DNA from: Triangularia verruculosa
Lineage: Eukaryota; Ascomycota; Sordariomycetes; Sordariales; Podosporaceae
Direction: 5' to 3'
DNA: 64,000 bases
NCBI GenBank assembly: GCA_033296885.1
Contig: MU863988.1
Location: 58,929-122,928 of the forward strand
Shown: one piece after another, positions 35,673 through 46,250 of the stretch
How the letters are laid out: each line of letters opens with the position of its first letter
Position numbering within the stretch: the first letter of the stretch is position 1
Program-made: the position numbers and the translations under genes
The notes under the pieces: model-generated
What the model was told of the DNA's origin: nothing
What the model saw: the letters and a program-made list of their open reading frames with translations, nothing else
Databases searched by the model: none

Positions 35673-38394
35673 ATGCTTTTGGCGAAGCTTGTGCAGAGCT
35701 TCGGGGCTTTGGCCTTTGCTCAGGTTGTTTTAGGTGATGCTAACCATGTGTACAGAAGAACAAACGAGACTTCAAGCGAGATCGATTCTGGTGCTGCTGC
35801 TGCTGTCGGGACAGAGGAAGAAGGCGTTACTGGCCAAAGCTACGACGCGGATACTTGGTGTCCCCATCATTGCAAAGTCACACACACAAAGAAGATCCAC
35901 GTTACGGTCACGTATGACACTCAGTCTTCGAGTTAGTCTCCGCATTCGGCTAACTTGGCTTTAGTCATACACTGCCTGCCAGTACTGTCACATTGCCTGC
36001 CACAACTGTGACTGAGGAGACCACCAAAACGGAGACGGTGTTCACTACACAGACCAAAGAAGTCAGCGTGTCTGTTCCGGTTAGTGTTACTGTTATCAAG
36101 GGGTAAGTGATCTAACATGGCATACATATCCCCGGTTGACTGACACTACCCAGAACAACTGAGTACATCACAACCACGCAGTTATCGACATTTACCACTG
36201 TAAGTCGTTTGCAATGTGATAACCTCTGGAATACAGAGCTAACAATGCTCAGCTCGTCCCGGTACCTACCACGATCAAGGTTTGCAACACACAGTGGCCT
36301 TATTCGTGCTCAACGAAGACCACAACCAAGTTGATCCCTACAACCACGACCAAGACCATCAAGACTACGGTTCCCACCACGATCACCAAAATCAAAGTCA
36401 CCACAAAGTGGAAAGAGGTCACTACTACCAAGACCAAGATCTTGACGTACACTACAAAGCACACGATCCCGATTACCGTGACGGATAGCACCACATTATA
36501 TTCCACGAAGACTGAGACCCTGAAGACAACTGTTACCACTGTAGAAACAACAAGCGTTCCGACCACTTTGACGCAGAAAGAGATCCAGACCCAGACACAA
36601 ACCCAGACTGTGAAGACAACAGAAATCGTCCCAACTACCATCCTTCAAACCAGCACAGTTGTGTCTTTGGTGACGCTCACAACTTCGTTCCCGGTCACAG
36701 TTACTGATAGTACCACCCTTTGGTCAACCCGAACCACTGTATTGACCAGCACCAACGTCAGCACATTCACCACTATTAGCACCATGACGTCGGTTTATGC
36801 AGTGACTGCGACCATCACGCAATTGACAACTACGACCGTGTCGGTATGCCCAGCACCAACAAATATCGGGGGGGCAAAACACAGATCGCTCGATGTGAGG
36901 TCCAAGAAGCACCCGAGAGCTCTTCGAACGTGGGGCTGTGAGCCTGGTTGGGTCTGCAATCAGCCCAAACCAGGCGGCTGCAACATGTGGGCTGAAGCGC
37001 CCAGCCTTGACTTCGAATGCCGTCCTGATGACTGCATGCTTGCCCCATATATCCCTCGCGTCGAGTGGAAGAAGAATGAAACAGGATATTTCCCACCGGT
37101 TGAAGGCTACTTTCACTTGAACCCTGAAGATTTCGGTTTGACCTACGGCATTTTCGAACTTCAACCTGTGGTTGTTTTGAGGCCAGATGGGAGGGTGGCG
37201 ACAAGTTATACTGGCGACTGGGCCTCTCAAGCCACTATCACTGAGCGACCCAAACCAACCGCTTCGGCATATTCTAAGCGTCAAGTCAAGATTGAGGAGA
37301 GGCAGTTGGGCGAAGGTACAGACGTGGTACCAGCTATCTGCTTCCCGATCTGTGATGGGGCCTACATGGAAGGCCAACGTGTTGGTAGAGACCCGGCAAT
37401 CTGTGAGCCAGAGTCAGCTTTCCAACGCATTTTGGCCGATTGCAAAAAGTGCATCAATGACTTGACAGATGATGACAAGTATGAAGAGATAGAAAGGGTC
37501 TATCTTCAGGCAAACTTTGCCATTTACCTCAGTTACTGTGATTCTTTGCCCGCGTCCACAATCACCACCTCAACGACCGCCGATCCGCAAGTGTCAGGCA
37601 CGCCGACCGTTATCACGACGACTGGATTGGCACCAGATACCAGCAGTACTTTTGATCCTATCACCACCTCAACCTCAACCACTTCTTCTGGAGTGACCTC
37701 TACTCCCACTTCTTCCCCAACCTCCACCGACGAGACCACGTCGACCACAGCCGACAGCAGCACAGAAACCACATCGATCCCAACCACCGAGTCCACTGAG
37801 ACTCTCAGCTCAGAGACCACCACTTCTCCCACTACTGAGACTACCGATTCTCCCACTACTGAGACTACGGATGCTCCCAGTACGGAGACCACCACTACCT
37901 CCCCCGACACCACGTCGGGTGGCTCAGAGAGTACGTCGTCTTCAGATGCTACGACTACTAGCTCGGATGCTCCGTCCACGTCAGAGGATGGCCCGTCTGC
38001 TCCAACCACGTCCTCTCCCATTTCCTCACCCACCTCTTTACTCACCTCTCTGCTTACCTCTTCACCCACTTCCTCACCTGGCTCGGCTGCTGCTAGTTCG
38101 GCTGCCGCCACTGGCGGCTCAGATGACTTACTTACTTTTACAGCTTCAACTTTCTCTACAGGTACTACTTCTATCCCCGACGAGACCAGCGGCGGTGGCG
38201 GTGGCGGTGGTGATGTTGGACCTACAGACCCCATCACCATCACCACCACCACGATCGCTGGCACGGGCGGTCTCATCCCGACACCATCCGGGGGCCCAGT
38301 CACTGCGGCTGCGGGGAGAATGGCCACCATTCCCTCCTTTGGAGGACTTGGGAACATCCTGGCCCTGATTTTGTTTACCGCCATGTTGCTTTGA
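35673..38394 (+). CDS. Thr/Ser-rich, probably GPI-anchored cell-wall protein
   Basis: join(35673..35911,35965..36102,36154..36199,36253..38394), 854 aa. Introns of 53, 51 and 53 nt each keep frame. An N-terminal signal peptide (LLAKLVQSFGALAFAQVVLG) is present. Residues about 75-310 are Thr/Val/Lys-rich beta-type repeats (TVTDSTTLYSTKT, TVTDSTTLWSTRT). A central Cys-containing module about residues 330-550 (WGCEPGWVC, CFPICDGAYM, CKKCINDL) may be a folded domain of unknown function. A mucin-like Ser/Thr/Pro tail contains short repeats (SPTTETTD, APSTETT). The C-terminal hydrophobic end after a Gly/Ala stretch (GNILALILFTAMLL) fits a GPI-attachment signal. The likely role is structural or adhesive at the wall surface; no specific family is recognised. 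Confidence 0.82.
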
Positions 38395-40930
38395 AGAATC
38401 GCCTGAGGGAAACAAGTCAGGTATTTTGGGTTTAAATTTGTTTCTTTTTTTTTCACTTCGTTAATGCTTAATGTTCTTGGATCAATGGGGGATCAGATGT
38501 TGATGAGGAGATGGGCGATGCAAAAGAAACATAAGCACGATTGCGCATATTTTTAATGATGGGCTTTTTTTCGGGGTTTGGAACAGGAAAGGGGGTATGG
38601 TGACAAGAAGTCGGTCCTTTGGGTGGAGCAGATAGAATCGCGGTTGGTAAGGGGGGGCAGGCATCATTTGGGCTCATGACTTTTTCGAGGGGCTTAATTA
38701 TGGCATTCACGACATTCCTTACAGCTAACAAGCATACACACACGATGAGGAGATGAAGAACGGGAGGGATAATGTGTCATGATTTGTTAGATACTTTGCA
38801 CTATTTTGGGAGGGAGCATTTTTACTGGTTGTTTTCTACTTTTGAGATACCCGCTCACCTCTTCCCTTTTCCGACTTTGTGTGGTGAAGGGGAGAGGGGA
38901 CATGTCATTCCTTTAGGCATTACTTTGTTGCCATCTATACCCATTTGGCATTTTGGGGATTGGGGAAAAAGGGATGGATGCATGACACTCATTTCATGAT
39001 ACCAAGATGGAGGTGATTGGGATGGATTCGAGAATGGTGGAAAGTTGGTGGCCTGTGGATTTGGTCTGTTTGTCGTGCGGGAGGGTCTCGGTTGATCAAC
39101 CGACGAGGAGGATCAGGGGACGAAGATCAGTGCCGCTCTGGCGGAAACGGCGAGAAAAGGAGGTTTACAAACGCTTGGAAGTAATTGGGTTTTCTTGTTG
39201 GTGAGGGAAACACAGGGTTTCGTTTCCGAACCTGGTCTCATCTGATCTCAGATCGCATGAAATCAGGGATAGTTTGTCGAGTTGTATATGTGAGGGACAT
39301 ATAACATGGCTTTTTGAGTGCAATTTATTCTCGCGGTGGCGATTGATGATGGTGCCTGTTGTGCCCACCCTGCATCTGTCATTTCTCATGTGGTAAGTGG
39401 AATTATGCCTGCACATAACCTCACCAACAGCCACTTGGTTGGTTGGCAAATTTGTGCAAGTCATGATGATATGTCATTCCAGCAAAAGTTCCTTCCTGCC
39501 GCCAAACAAGCCCCCAATGGGACCTTCTTTCCTTACCAACGTTTTGTTTCTTGCGCCCCGGACCTGCATGGAGCACTCGTACCACGATCCACAGCAAGTG
39601 ACACCGAAAACACGGACTTATTCTTGTTGATCCTGAGGACCTTTTTGGCGGCCATATGTGCGCGTGCGGCGCGGAGAGCAAGAGCAGCTTTGAAAGCATG
39701 TGAAGAAGGATGATGACATGGGATGAAGGATTTGTGGACCTGCGCAGGTCCGGACCACGGCCGGACGACAGTCTTCCAGAACGGTGGGACAACAGCACAA
39801 CCAAGTGACTGACGGACAAATACTCCGAATCAGTGCAGACCAAATAGGTATTATGTTTTGTTACACGCTGAGGGGGTTCTTTTCTTAGGAAGCAACGGTG
39901 ATCCCCTGACAGACCAATCACTGGGACAGAGCAAACATGGCATACGACACTCCTCAGGGCTTCTCTTCTTCAAAAGGTTCTCCCAAGTCTTAGCCTTGAC
40001 CTGAGGATACTTGGAGTCGTTGGTCTTGGGGCTAACAAATGCCGAGCCTTTGAGCCAGTAGTATTGACAAAACCTGTCTCCCACACCTCGGTCCTCTCTC
40101 CCCAAAACTTCAGACTCTTCGTCTCTGGTGCTATTTGCTGATGAGCAGCAGCGCCGGCAACGGGGCACTCGGGGCTGTGCAGCACTGGCATTTCCTCTAT
40201 CATGCTGGGTTGCATTCGCACATCGTCCGATTCTGTATATTCATACAACGACTGCACGCTGGCAGGCTTCGATCACACTTTTGCTTTCCATTCATGGTTT
40301 GAGGGTTGCTGGTGTATAGCTCTGGGGCTCAGGGTCGCCCACCGAGATCGACGCGGCAGCGGAACGCCATCGGAGACTTCAGGTGAATCTCGAGGGGTGT
40401 TGACTCCTCAAAACTTCTTTACTTTCGGATTCCGATGGCGACAATGGCAGCCCTGGAGACGACCTCATGATTATCAAGAAGGAGCGTTTGAACTACCGAC
40501 GCTCAGAGAGCCGCCGGTTTGTCAGCAAGCACAGGCCATATAAAGACAGCTCTAACCCTAACCCGTGCACCTACTTCCTCAGCTCACAGATAGGGTGGAA
40601 ACTAACTAGAAATTGCAACATATCAGCTTTGAAGTCTGGACAAATACCTTCGAGGTCTATGAACTGTTCACAGCCCTACCTTATATCGTGTGGTGTGTGG
40701 CTCAGGCAATCATACTAGCCAGTCATGATGGCGTGGCTTAGGTATAGGAGCTTGCCAGGGTTGTTAGCATGCGGGGCCGATGGGAGCGCGGGGCATCAAT
40801 CCCATCCAAGTTCCATCTGAATTTAACCTTGACTTCCAGTTGCAAACACCGACGACTCAACGCAAAGTTGAGTTCAAAGTGCTCAGATTGACTCTCAGCA
40901 ATTATCACAGCAGTCTCGAAAGCCACCAGC
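38395..40930. other. Gene-poor stretch with a 16-bp perfect palindrome and telomere-like motif
   Basis: About 2.5 kb between tandem plus-strand genes. The perfect palindrome GGACCTGCGCAGGTCC lies at 39736-39751. A two-unit telomere-like motif, CTAACCCTAACCC, lies at 40552-40564, about 370 bp before the DcpS start. No supportable gene or RNA is present. Confidence 0.45.
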
Positions 40931-41999
40931 ATGACTACCCAAGCAGAAACCAAGGCCAAAGCCGAGGCCCTGGTGCCCAAGTTCAAGTTCGAAAAGCTGC
41001 TAAATCAAGGTATTTACTGATTATTATTATTGACAATCCACTTTCGCTGTTCACCCCTCCCTAACTTCCACTTTCAAAATCACAGACCAGGCAGGTCGCC
41101 GAACTTCTCTCCTCGGCACAATCGACTCCCAGCCCGCCCTTCTCATCCTCGAGCGCGCCCCCTTTCCTTCCTCCCCTGATTACCTCTCCTCTGTCCCGAC
41201 CACCCTCCAGACCCTCAAGAACCTCGGCGCAAACGACATCTACAACTGGTACCTCGCCAATTCCTCCTCCCAAAACCCATCTGACGAGACGGCCGACCTC
41301 AAGATCAACCTCATCCACCCTTGCACAGAAAAGCACATCAAGAAATACTCCAAGCAAGGCGTCCGCCTCGTGACTGAAACACGGCAAATATACCTCGAAC
41401 ATGTCAGGCCGTACATGCAAGCCCAACGCGACGCCGGCCGTCTGAACTGGGTCTTCAACATTATCGAAGGGAGAAAGGAAGTAGAAGATGTTATTTACCG
41501 CACGCCCTTCGATGCCAGTTCGCTGAACGAGGAAGGGTTCTTGCTGACGCCGGACCTGAACTGGGACCGCCAGACTCTCGATGCGCTCCACCTGCTGGGC
41601 CTGGTCGAAAGACGAGATATTTGGTCCCTTCGCGATTTGAAGAAAAAGCATGTGCCTTGGCTTAAGCATATGAAAGAAAAGTTCATCCAAGCGACAACCA
41701 AAGTGTACCCATCGATCGAGGCCGACCAGTTGAAGTTGTATGTGCACTACCAACCGACATATTACCACTTTCACATTCACATTGTGCACGTACAACTCGA
41801 AGCCGGGGCCACGCAGGCAACGGGAAAGGCGGTTGGATTAGATAGCATCATATCGCAGTTGGAGACGATGGGAGGTGACGAAGAGGCGGGTATGGACCAG
41901 GCTACGATGAGCTACACGCTGGGAGAGGCGAGCGATCTGTGGATGGAGGTTTTCGAGCCGCTCAAGCGTTTTGGTGGTAGAGCTTCTCGATCGCAATGA
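40931..41999 (+). CDS. DCS1: Scavenger mRNA decapping enzyme DcpS (HIT family)
   Basis: Hydrolyses m7GpppN cap remnants left by 3'-5' mRNA decay. join(40931..41009,41086..41999) gives 330 aa, the normal length. The 76-nt intron has branch CTAAC. The C-terminal histidine triad HFHIHIVH (about residues 255-262, HxHxHxx type) is the catalytic motif, preceded by HYQPTYY and VHPSIEADQLKLYVHYQP-type context. The N-terminal swapped domain shows the LLGTIDSQPALLILERAPF strand pattern. It acts in cytosol or nucleus as a dimer. The coding end overlaps the coding end of the opposite-strand GILT-like gene by 38 bp. Confidence 0.95.
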
Positions 42000-42969
42000 C
42001 GAGGTCGTTGACACTGGAGCCGTGGGGGCATTCCTTCCACTGGCCGTTATCGCGGACGCAGTAGATCTCCTCGTTGAGGCGAACGGTGCAGCTCTTGGTT
42101 ACGCCGGCCGCTGAGGTTCTTTTGACACTCCTCCTGAGCATACCCATCCCGTAGCCACCATCGTCCTTGGTCGCGCACTTATTGAGCTTGTCAAAGTCAA
42201 TAGCATGCTCGAGCGCACAGTCCTCAATCAAGCCGCGCTGGGGAATGTGGCGGTAGTCCCTGGTCAAGCACATGACAAAGCCGAGATAGGTCTTGGGATC
42301 GGGGTAGAGCTCTTGGGCGCAAAGTTCGATAATGTTGCCGAGGCCTGGTAACCGTCCCCATTAGTCTCTGACGCACTAGCTGTTTAGTTCAAGGTAAAAA
42401 GGGGGCAACCTACACTCCTCTGCGCCATGCTTGCAAGCCACACCGTCATCGTGTTCGGTTGGTCTATGGTGCAAATTGTCAGGCTCCATCTAAAAGAGGC
42501 TCAGAAAGTCTAACGTACCGGCCGATAAACGAGAGGGTAAAGTTCACTTTGTCGAGAGTCCTTTGCATGACAGGGAGAACGAGGTCGCGGAGGCAGTCCT
42601 GTTGAATGCATCGTATCAGCTCTTTCCAAGCTCAGCAAGCTCTATCACCAGTGTGAGTGCAGCATTTAATAGTACCTTTGCATCTGGGCACTTGGACATG
42701 ATATGCGCCTCAAGAGGAACCAGCTCTCTTTCCACACTGGGCTCCACCACTTTGATCACCGTCTTTGGCGCTGAGGGTTGCTGGCCGGCATGTTTATATA
42801 CGGTGTGAGGATTGAGCGGGTGGTTTGGGTTCTGCTGGAAGAAGCAGTAGACGAAGCCCACGACAATGATATATGCGACAGCTAGAAGGAAGCGGCTTGG
42901 GGTGAGCCCGCGGCGAGGCGGTATGAGGGGCATCCCGGGGTTGCCAGAGGCTCTCTCGTCCATCCCCAT
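41962..42969 (-). CDS. GILT-like thiol reductase family protein, type II membrane
   Basis: complement(join(41962..42344,42414..42463,42519..42598,42676..42969)), 268 aa. The introns of 69, 55 and 77 nt all keep frame. A single N-terminal membrane segment (FLLAVAYIIVVGFVYCFF, about residues 29-46) would make it a secretory-pathway lumenal protein. The lumenal domain VPLEAHIMSKCPDAKDCLRDLVLPVM matches the gamma-interferon-inducible lysosomal thiol reductase family start. Instead of the classical CxxC it has Cys-5-Cys (CPDAKDC), as in other fungal members as I recall them. Later cysteines (ACKHGAEEC, IELCAQE, VMCLTRD, IEDCALEHA) match the family spacing. Redox activity is therefore uncertain. 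The start is the ATG at 42969. Confidence 0.85.
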
Positions 42970-43750
42970 GGTTGGTGGTAGTGTTGTTGGTGAGATGCTG
43001 GACAGAAGAGATGCACGATTACGGATATCGATAGCGATTGCGACGGCAGCTGACGAGGGGGCGGGCGTTGGTTTGGGTTGCGGGCGCAGCTGGCGGTGTC
43101 TTGGCTGATGAGGAAGCGAAGGAAAAGGCGGGAGGGAAAGAAAACTGAATGCCAAGTGCCAAGGTCGGGGTCTGGACGAGCTAGCTGTTGTAGGGTAACT
43201 CGTCGCCAAGACCTGGGACAGTCATATACACCACAGTCAGTCGATGAAGATATTTTGGTTGATATGGAGGCTGCTTGACACGAAAGTACTGTTCAAATCA
43301 GGCGAGCTTGAGTCGCATCGAGAACCTGTACCGCTTCGGGACAACAAAGCTCAGCTGCGATCATGTGAATAAGTGACGTGGACGGCTTCCCCAAACTCCC
43401 CTTTCCCACGACCGGCATCCAGCATTCCACATCTCCACTCGCCCTGATGGTTTATCAACCCCACAAACGGCTGTGGAACATCAACTCTGCGCAGCTGAAG
43501 TTTCAACCTGACAGTATTGTAAGAGACTGCCCATAGACAACCTGCTTCCAGTAAAGTTTTATAAAGACCAAGTGATAGTGTTGGTGACCTTTTACTCACC
43601 CAGCCTCCACCAGCAAGGGTTAGGGTCCCATCACAACACCACCATCCCCCGCTGACTCACTTACATCTTCCCTTGTCTTATTAACAGTCTTGAGCCGGTT
43701 GTCATTGTGTTATACTCTTTTCATCTGTTTCTGTCAAATAAAGCGCAACC
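42970..43750. promoter_or_regulatory. Divergent promoter between GILT-like and RidA-like genes
   Basis: 781 bp between two divergent start codons. A telomere-like AGGGTTAGGGT is at 43616-43626, about 125 bp before the RidA-like start. A C/T-rich tract follows directly. No gene was recognised inside. Confidence 0.45.
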
Positions 43751-44381
43751 ATGCCTGTCTCCCGCAAGCTCATCTCCTCCCACTCCCCCTTCGAGGCCCA
43801 GATCGGATACTCCCGAGCTGTGGTGCAGGGCGACATGATCTTTGTATCCGGGTGCACTGGGTACAGCTGTTTCCTATTCTTTTGCACCATTATCCCATTA
43901 CCCCATTACCCCTTTTCACCTTTTCACCATTACCCCGTTTCACCATTACCCCCTTTCACCCATCCCATCTCACCCTTCCACTTCTGTCACAAACTTGCAA
44001 CTACCACTAACCCTGGACATGCCCCACAGCTACGACTACAAAACAGGCCTCATCTCTCCCAATGTCGTCGACCAAGCAGAGCAATGCTTCCAAAACATCG
44101 CCGCCGCCCTGGCCGAGGCAGGTGCAGAGGTGAAAGACGTGGTCAGAGTGAGATACATCCTGCCGGATAGAAAAGACTTTGAGAGCACCTGGTTGGTTTT
44201 AATTCCTGCCCCTTTCCCCAGTGTACCTCTTCAGGGATGTCAGCTTACAGAGAGGGTATGTAGGCCGGTGCTCCAGAAATGGCTCGGTGATGTCAGGCCA
44301 GCCGCCACCATGATCCAGGCTGGACTGATGGAGGAGGTGATGAAGATTGAAGTTGAAGTCACTGCCAAGGTCGAAAGGTAG
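43751..44381 (+). CDS. RidA/YjgF/UK114-family protein
   Basis: join(43751..43860,44030..44191,44264..44381), 129 aa, the family length. RidA proteins deaminate reactive enamines/imines from PLP enzymes; this is one of the less-studied fungal paralogues. Motifs seen are YSRAVVQGDMIFVSGCTGYDY (split by intron 1), QAEQCFQNIAAALAEAGA, DVVRVRYILPD and the terminal RPAATMIQAGL...MKIEVEVTA. In canonical RidA the last segment is RPARxxV, so substrate choice may differ. Intron 2 uses the weak donor GTTGGT, fixed by the conserved FESTW/PVLQKW join. Intron 1 (169 nt) is expanded by a period-8 pyrimidine-rich minisatellite. Confidence 0.88.
43861..44029 (+). repeat. Long intron with period-8 CT-rich minisatellite (RidA-like gene)
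   Basis: The intron contains about nine consecutive 8-mers around 43890-43970: ATTACCCC (four copies), TTTTCACC (two), GTTTCACC and CTTTCACC. The unit vocabulary and strand are the same as in the MBL-gene intron at 25137-25407. Confidence 0.85.
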
Positions 44382-44552
44382 AGTGTTTGGATGAGGTAAA
44401 CTTTTAGAATGCTGTGATTAGGAGCGACATAAAATGAATTATTGAATAATAAACAAAAAACACCATGAGAAACCAGCGTCAAGATCCTTCCTCTGCCAAC
44501 TCCAAGCTTACATCAGGTACAGTTGGGTATCGTCATTAGCAAGTCATTACCA

Positions 44553-45905
44553 TTACTTTGCAGCCTCCTTGCCCGGCGCATCAACAACAACCACCAGCTC
44601 CCCATCAATCCCTTGGGCAGCAGCCGTCCCTTCCCCAGATCTCTCATTCTGCAAAACCTCCTCCACCACTCTCTCCCCACTGACTGCCTCACTTTTCACT
44701 TCTCCTTCCTTCTCCCCTTCACCCTCCCCTTCGGCGCCCTCCTTTTCCTTCTTTTCTCTCTCCTCCCTTCCTCTCTTGTGGCAATACCATAGCACAAACA
44801 GCAGCAAGAAAACAGCTACACTCCACAGCGCGCTCGTCCCGGCCAGCATTGGGAATTTGGTTTTCAACGCATTCAAGATCGCTTTCAGCATCGTCTTGAT
44901 CAACGCCGGCGTCAGCGCCAGATCACTCAGATTCTTTGGCATGAAAAACTTGGCCGCCCCCTTCAGCCCCTCATCAGCATTGATCTTGGACTTATCCAGC
45001 CCTTGGGCTTCGGCAGCCATGGCCAAGATCTCTGGGGCCAGGCTGGAGGACAGTTTCTTGGGGAGCTGAGTCACCAGCTTTTGGAGAGAAGATGGTAGCT
45101 TCTCAAACGTCTTGGTGAGAATGTCATTCCGGCCGTCCAGCAAAGAGACAAGGTCGTCGACCGCCGTGGGTACGCCATTGGCGAGATCCTTGAGGATCTG
45201 CACAAAGGGTCGAACGAGGAGGTCTTTGGCATCTGACGAAATGGATCCCGATGATGAGAGGTTGAGCTTGTCGAGGAGGCGAGAAAGGTCGGCCCACTCT
45301 TTCTCGGCCGATTCTGGCTGGGCGGTGCCATCGACTGGCGGAACAGCGAGGTTGTCCGGGGTAGTAGAGGGCTGCTTCTTGGACCGAGTGAACATGCGCG
45401 AAAGCCGCGATGGCTTCTTTTCCTTTCCCTTGTCTTTCGACTTGGTGTTTTCCTTGTCCTTCTCGTCGGCCGCCTTGTCAATGACGATTTCTTCCGGGAC
45501 CGAAGGAGATTCAGGCTCTGCTTCCTTGGGTAGGGTCGCCAGCTCGGTATTCTTGTCCTTCAACACCAGAGCTGTGGCATTAGGGTTGGAGGCGGAGCTG
45601 GCGCCAAACAGCTGGAATGTCTCGCTCTTGTCATCCCAGTCCCACGTCAACTCGGGGGTTCTCGACCGAGGAGGAAGCGCCGGCCGAGGCCCCTCTTCCT
45701 CCTCTGCATAGTGGCCATTGCGGGAAACAAGACGCTCGAGGAACTGCTCATCTTCATCGTTGAGGATGGGAGTCACCGGGAGTCGCTTGCCCGCGTCGTC
45801 GGATGATAGCGACGATACTGACACTCGAGGGGCCGCTGAACTCTCCTCCGTCTTCTTCTGCTCCTTTTCTTTTGACTTTTGCTTCCACGGGAAATGCGGA
45901 GCCAT
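44553..45905 (-). CDS. Hypothetical highly charged single-pass membrane protein
   Basis: Single exon, 450 aa from the ATG at 45905 (MAPHFPWKQK). The frame extends upstream to 46094 but has no ATG there. The N-terminal half is disordered and charged (Lys/Glu/Ser/Pro-rich, with patches such as KDKGKEKKPSRLSRMFTRSKKQ). A middle helical region (about residues 190-345) carries LLDKLNLSS and VTQLPKKLSSSLAPEILAMA. One membrane helix (LWSVAVFLLLFVLWYC, about residues 355-372) is followed by a Glu/Lys-rich tail of about 75 residues. I recognise no domain. The helical region before the membrane segment resembles in layout other fungal 'ring-like domain' annotations, but that is weak. Confidence 0.75.
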   Translation of the reverse strand: MAPHFPWKQKSKEKEQKKTEESSAAPRVSVSSLSSDDAGKRLPVTPILNDEDEQFLERLVSRNGHYAEEEEGPRPALPPRSRTPELTWDWDDKSETFQLFGASSASNPNATALVLKDKNTELATLPKEAEPESPSVPEEIVIDKAADEKDKENTKSKDKGKEKKPSRLSRMFTRSKKQPSTTPDNLAVPPVDGTAQPESAEKEWADLSRLLDKLNLSSSGSISSDAKDLLVRPFVQILKDLANGVPTAVDDLVSLLDGRNDILTKTFEKLPSSLQKLVTQLPKKLSSSLAPEILAMAAEAQGLDKSKINADEGLKGAAKFFMPKNLSDLALTPALIKTMLKAILNALKTKFPMLAGTSALWSVAVFLLLFVLWYCHKRGREEREKKEKEGAEGEGEGEKEGEVKSEAVSGERVVEEVLQNERSGEGTAAAQGIDGELVVVVDAPGKEAAK

Positions 45906-46250
45906 GTCTGCTTCTGCTGCGTGGTGACGGTAAGCTGCACTGGGATGACGTCTTGGCGTTGGTGGTGAGGGGCGGGGTTTGGAGGGGAAGCTTTGGGTGC
46001 ACACACTTGAAACTTGTTGCTCCCAGAAGTTCCAATTCTCCGGTCTCACATATAGGCAGGGGGCACCATTAGAAACGGACAGGAGGCCGCTCAAGCAAGC
46101 TGTGCACAGCCACAGGTGATGTCATGCCATCGACTACGCTACCTACATTGATAGGTACACGATCAAGGTAATATCTATGCATTACACTACAGTACTATTA
46201 TACTACATCCTTCGCTGCGATTGGGTATCATGGGGTGTTTGCAATCAAAA
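45906..46250. other. Intergenic
   Basis: 345 bp between two minus-strand genes. It holds the promoter of the membrane-protein gene and the 3' end of the NSE1 gene. Nothing else was recognised. Confidence 0.5.

Noticed and set aside
37533..38456. 307-codon minus-strand open frame rich in Val, Ser and Glu
   Set aside because: It is antisense to the Thr/Ser repeat tail of the plus-strand wall protein. Repeats in the coding strand lack stops in the other frame, and the composition is an artefact of that.
41061..41795. 244-codon minus-strand open frame
   Set aside because: Antisense to DcpS exon 2, whose histidine-triad protein is certain. High GC at third positions explains the absence of stops.
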